Assembly (NCBI GenBank): GCA_016125405.1
Contig: WGLW01000022.1
Location: forward strand, 62,001 to 126,000
DNA: 64,000 nucleotides
Source of the DNA: Alphaproteobacteria bacterium
GTDB lineage: Bacteria; Pseudomonadota; Alphaproteobacteria; Caulobacterales; Hyphomonadaceae
Reading direction: 5' to 3'
Numbering within the stretch: position 1 is the stretch's first letter; every line of letters begins with the position of its first letter. Under the pieces are notes generated by a model. That model worked only from the letters and a program-made list of their open reading frames with translations. It made no database searches and was not told the origin of the DNA. A program made the position numbers and the translations under genes. Positions 62,115 through 64,000 of this stretch are shown piece by piece.

Positions 62115-62639
62115 ATGGCGATCTATGAGCTGGACGGCGTGAAGCCCGAAACCGAGGGCGATCACTGGATCGCTGAAACGGCCGTGGTGCTGGGCCGCGT
62201 CATCCTCAAGCGCAACGCCAGCATCTGGTTCGGCGCCATCCTGCGCGGCGACAATGACCCGATCACGATCGGCGAAAACTCCAACATCCAGGACGGCACG
62301 ATCATCCACACCGATGTGGGCATTCCCACCACGGTTGGCCGCAACTGCACCATCGGCCACCGCGTGATGCTGCATGGGTGCACCGTCGGCGACAATTCCC
62401 TGATCGGCATCGGCGCCATCCTCCTCAACGGCTCGACCATCGGGAAGAACTGCCTCATCGGCGCCGGCGCGCTGATCCCGGAAGGCAAGACCATCCCGGA
62501 CAATTCGCTGGTGATGGGCGCGCCGGGAAAGGTCGTCCGTGAAGTCACGACAGAGCACGCGCAGATGCTCACCGCATCCGCGCTGCACTATGTCGAGAAC
62601 TGGAAGCGCTACGCGAAGGGCTTCAGGCCGGTCGGGTAG
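62115..62639 (+). CDS. Gamma-carbonic anhydrase-family protein (left-handed beta-helix)
   Basis: Hexapeptide repeats; [66 protein letters not shown]. Confidence 0.95.
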   Translation: MAIYELDGVKPETEGDHWIAETAVVLGRVILKRNASIWFGAILRGDNDPITIGENSNIQDGTIIHTDVGIPTTVGRNCTIGHRVMLHGCTVGDNSLIGIGAILLNGSTIGKNCLIGAGALIPEGKTIPDNSLVMGAPGKVVREVTTEHAQMLTASALHYVENWKRYAKGFRPVG

Positions 62640-62651
62640 GGGGCTTCTCCG

Positions 62652-63836
62652 TCAGCCGCCTTCGCCTTCCGATCCCAGCGCCGTGTCGCGCCCGGCGTTC
62701 ATGCCGCGCAGGATGCCGGGCATCGCATAGTTGCCCTCGTGACAGGCGTATTCGTACACCTGCTCCTTGGACTTGCGGAGCGTCATTTCGCCCTTCCACA
62801 CCTGGCTGTAGTTCACCGGATCGTCGACCTCGAACTGGTAGAAGATCTCCACCGGCGAGACGCGGCGGAAGCGCTCGATCACCTTGCCCTGGTCGCTCAG
62901 CGGAATGCGTCCGCGCGCCTGCAGCGGGTGCAGGTTGCGGGTTTCCACCACAAGCGTATCGCCGTCCCAGCGGCCCACCTCGTCGCCGAACCATGGCTTG
63001 ATGGCGTCCGGACGCGCCGCGATCTTGTGGCCCGGCTTTTCGAGCGAGACGATCCGCGCGTCGTGGTTCATCTCGATGTCGAGCATCACGTTGTCGGGCG
63101 TCTGCACGATCTGGATGTTGTTGTTGTACATCGCGCTCGACAGCGGCGGTCCACCCTGGTTGCCGAACGAGATCAGGCAGCGCTCGCCATAGCCGCGCGC
63201 CTCGGGTCCGGTGTTGGACATCTGCGCCTGGCGGTTGACGCGGAAGCGGACGTTCTCGCGGCCGTCCTTGCTGTAGGGAATCTGCCCGTTCGCCGGATCG
63301 GTGATGTAGGACGAGCGCCACTCGCCGTTGACCTTGGTGTATTCCGAACCCGGGTCGATCCAGAAACCGTTATAGCCGCGGTCGACGTTCTTGTCGGTAA
63401 ACACGCCGGCCTTCGGGTCCGTGCGTTTCTTCGCATCGTCGAGGTATTTGTTGTAGCCGGCCTTGTTGGTGATCTCGGCGATACGGCTGTCCGGAATCAC
63501 CAGCGTGTCGATGTTCACACCGGCGCGGCCCTGCACGCCGCGCGTCATGGTGGTCAGCGAGGCGCTGGACCACACGCCCTGAAGATCGGGGTGTCCATCC
63601 GGCGTGCGCGGCGGCTTGTAGTTCGGATCCCAGGCCGTGAGGTCCCTGAAGAACGGAAGCGGTGAGATGAACGAGGTTGCACCCTCGATCGGCTTCGGCC
63701 CGGAAACGGCTTCGTTCGGGTCCGCGAAGTTCACGCCCGATTGCGGTCCCAGCGCCTGCGCGCAGGCCGGCGCCGACATGATGCTCGCGGCCAGTCCGAG
63801 CGCCGCGATCGATACCCCGAGTTTATAGGCAGACAT
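62652..63836 (-). CDS. Exported protein of the PDLxGVW/ACHEGNY family
   Basis: Signal peptide ...[80 protein letters not shown]. Confidence 0.82.
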   Translation of the reverse strand: MSAYKLGVSIAALGLAASIMSAPACAQALGPQSGVNFADPNEAVSGPKPIEGATSFISPLPFFRDLTAWDPNYKPPRTPDGHPDLQGVWSSASLTTMTRGVQGRAGVNIDTLVIPDSRIAEITNKAGYNKYLDDAKKRTDPKAGVFTDKNVDRGYNGFWIDPGSEYTKVNGEWRSSYITDPANGQIPYSKDGRENVRFRVNRQAQMSNTGPEARGYGERCLISFGNQGGPPLSSAMYNNNIQIVQTPDNVMLDIEMNHDARIVSLEKPGHKIAARPDAIKPWFGDEVGRWDGDTLVVETRNLHPLQARGRIPLSDQGKVIERFRRVSPVEIFYQFEVDDPVNYSQVWKGEMTLRKSKEQVYEYACHEGNYAMPGILRGMNAGRDTALGSEGEGG

Positions 63837-64000
63837 GTTCCCTCCTTTGCCGGCGGCGACCTGTTTTCCGGTCGCTTCCCGGCCCGGCCGCAACATGCCT
63901 TGGCGGCAACGGTTTATGAAGAGGGATCGTTCGGCTGGAGCGGCCTGCTTCCCGCACGGCTTCGTGAATGCAAGCAGAGCCCCGCATCCCCGGCGAAGGC

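Overview
A GC-rich, gene-dense chromosomal window, apparently from an alphaproteobacterium of Caulobacterales/Hyphomonadaceae type (judged from PhaR/PhaB, TIGR02302-lysA-lptM-argH, metX-metW, ftsEX and yidD-thrS content). About 65 CDSs are supported. They are mostly housekeeping: folE, cysS, yidD, thrS, gloB, glnB/K, metX/metW, chorismate mutase-hisC-tyrC, ftsE/ftsX, lysA, lptM, argH, sthA, ispE, a polyprenyl synthase, glyQ, a PhoH-family ATPase and a gamma-carbonic anhydrase. I saw no rRNA, tRNA, CRISPR array, prophage or transposase. The most interesting signals are: (1) four scattered paralogues of an exported, apparently uncharacterised family ('PDLxGVW ... GDTLVVET ... [10 protein letters not shown]') with exactly two invariant cysteines in the mature region, two copies flanking an MmyB-like XRE regulator; (2) a perfect 20-bp palindrome centred on TATATA in the 42-bp gap between divergent gloB and a methyltransferase gene, suggesting a symmetric bidirectional promoter with a leaderless transcript on one side; (3) palindromic candidate operators upstream of a MarR-GNAT fusion, the XRE regulator and a DUF6607-like gene; (4) a glutathione S-transferase-fold protein with an export/lipoprotein-type leader. 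No complete novel multi-gene system such as defence or secretion could be supported. All family names come from reading the sequences, not from database searches.
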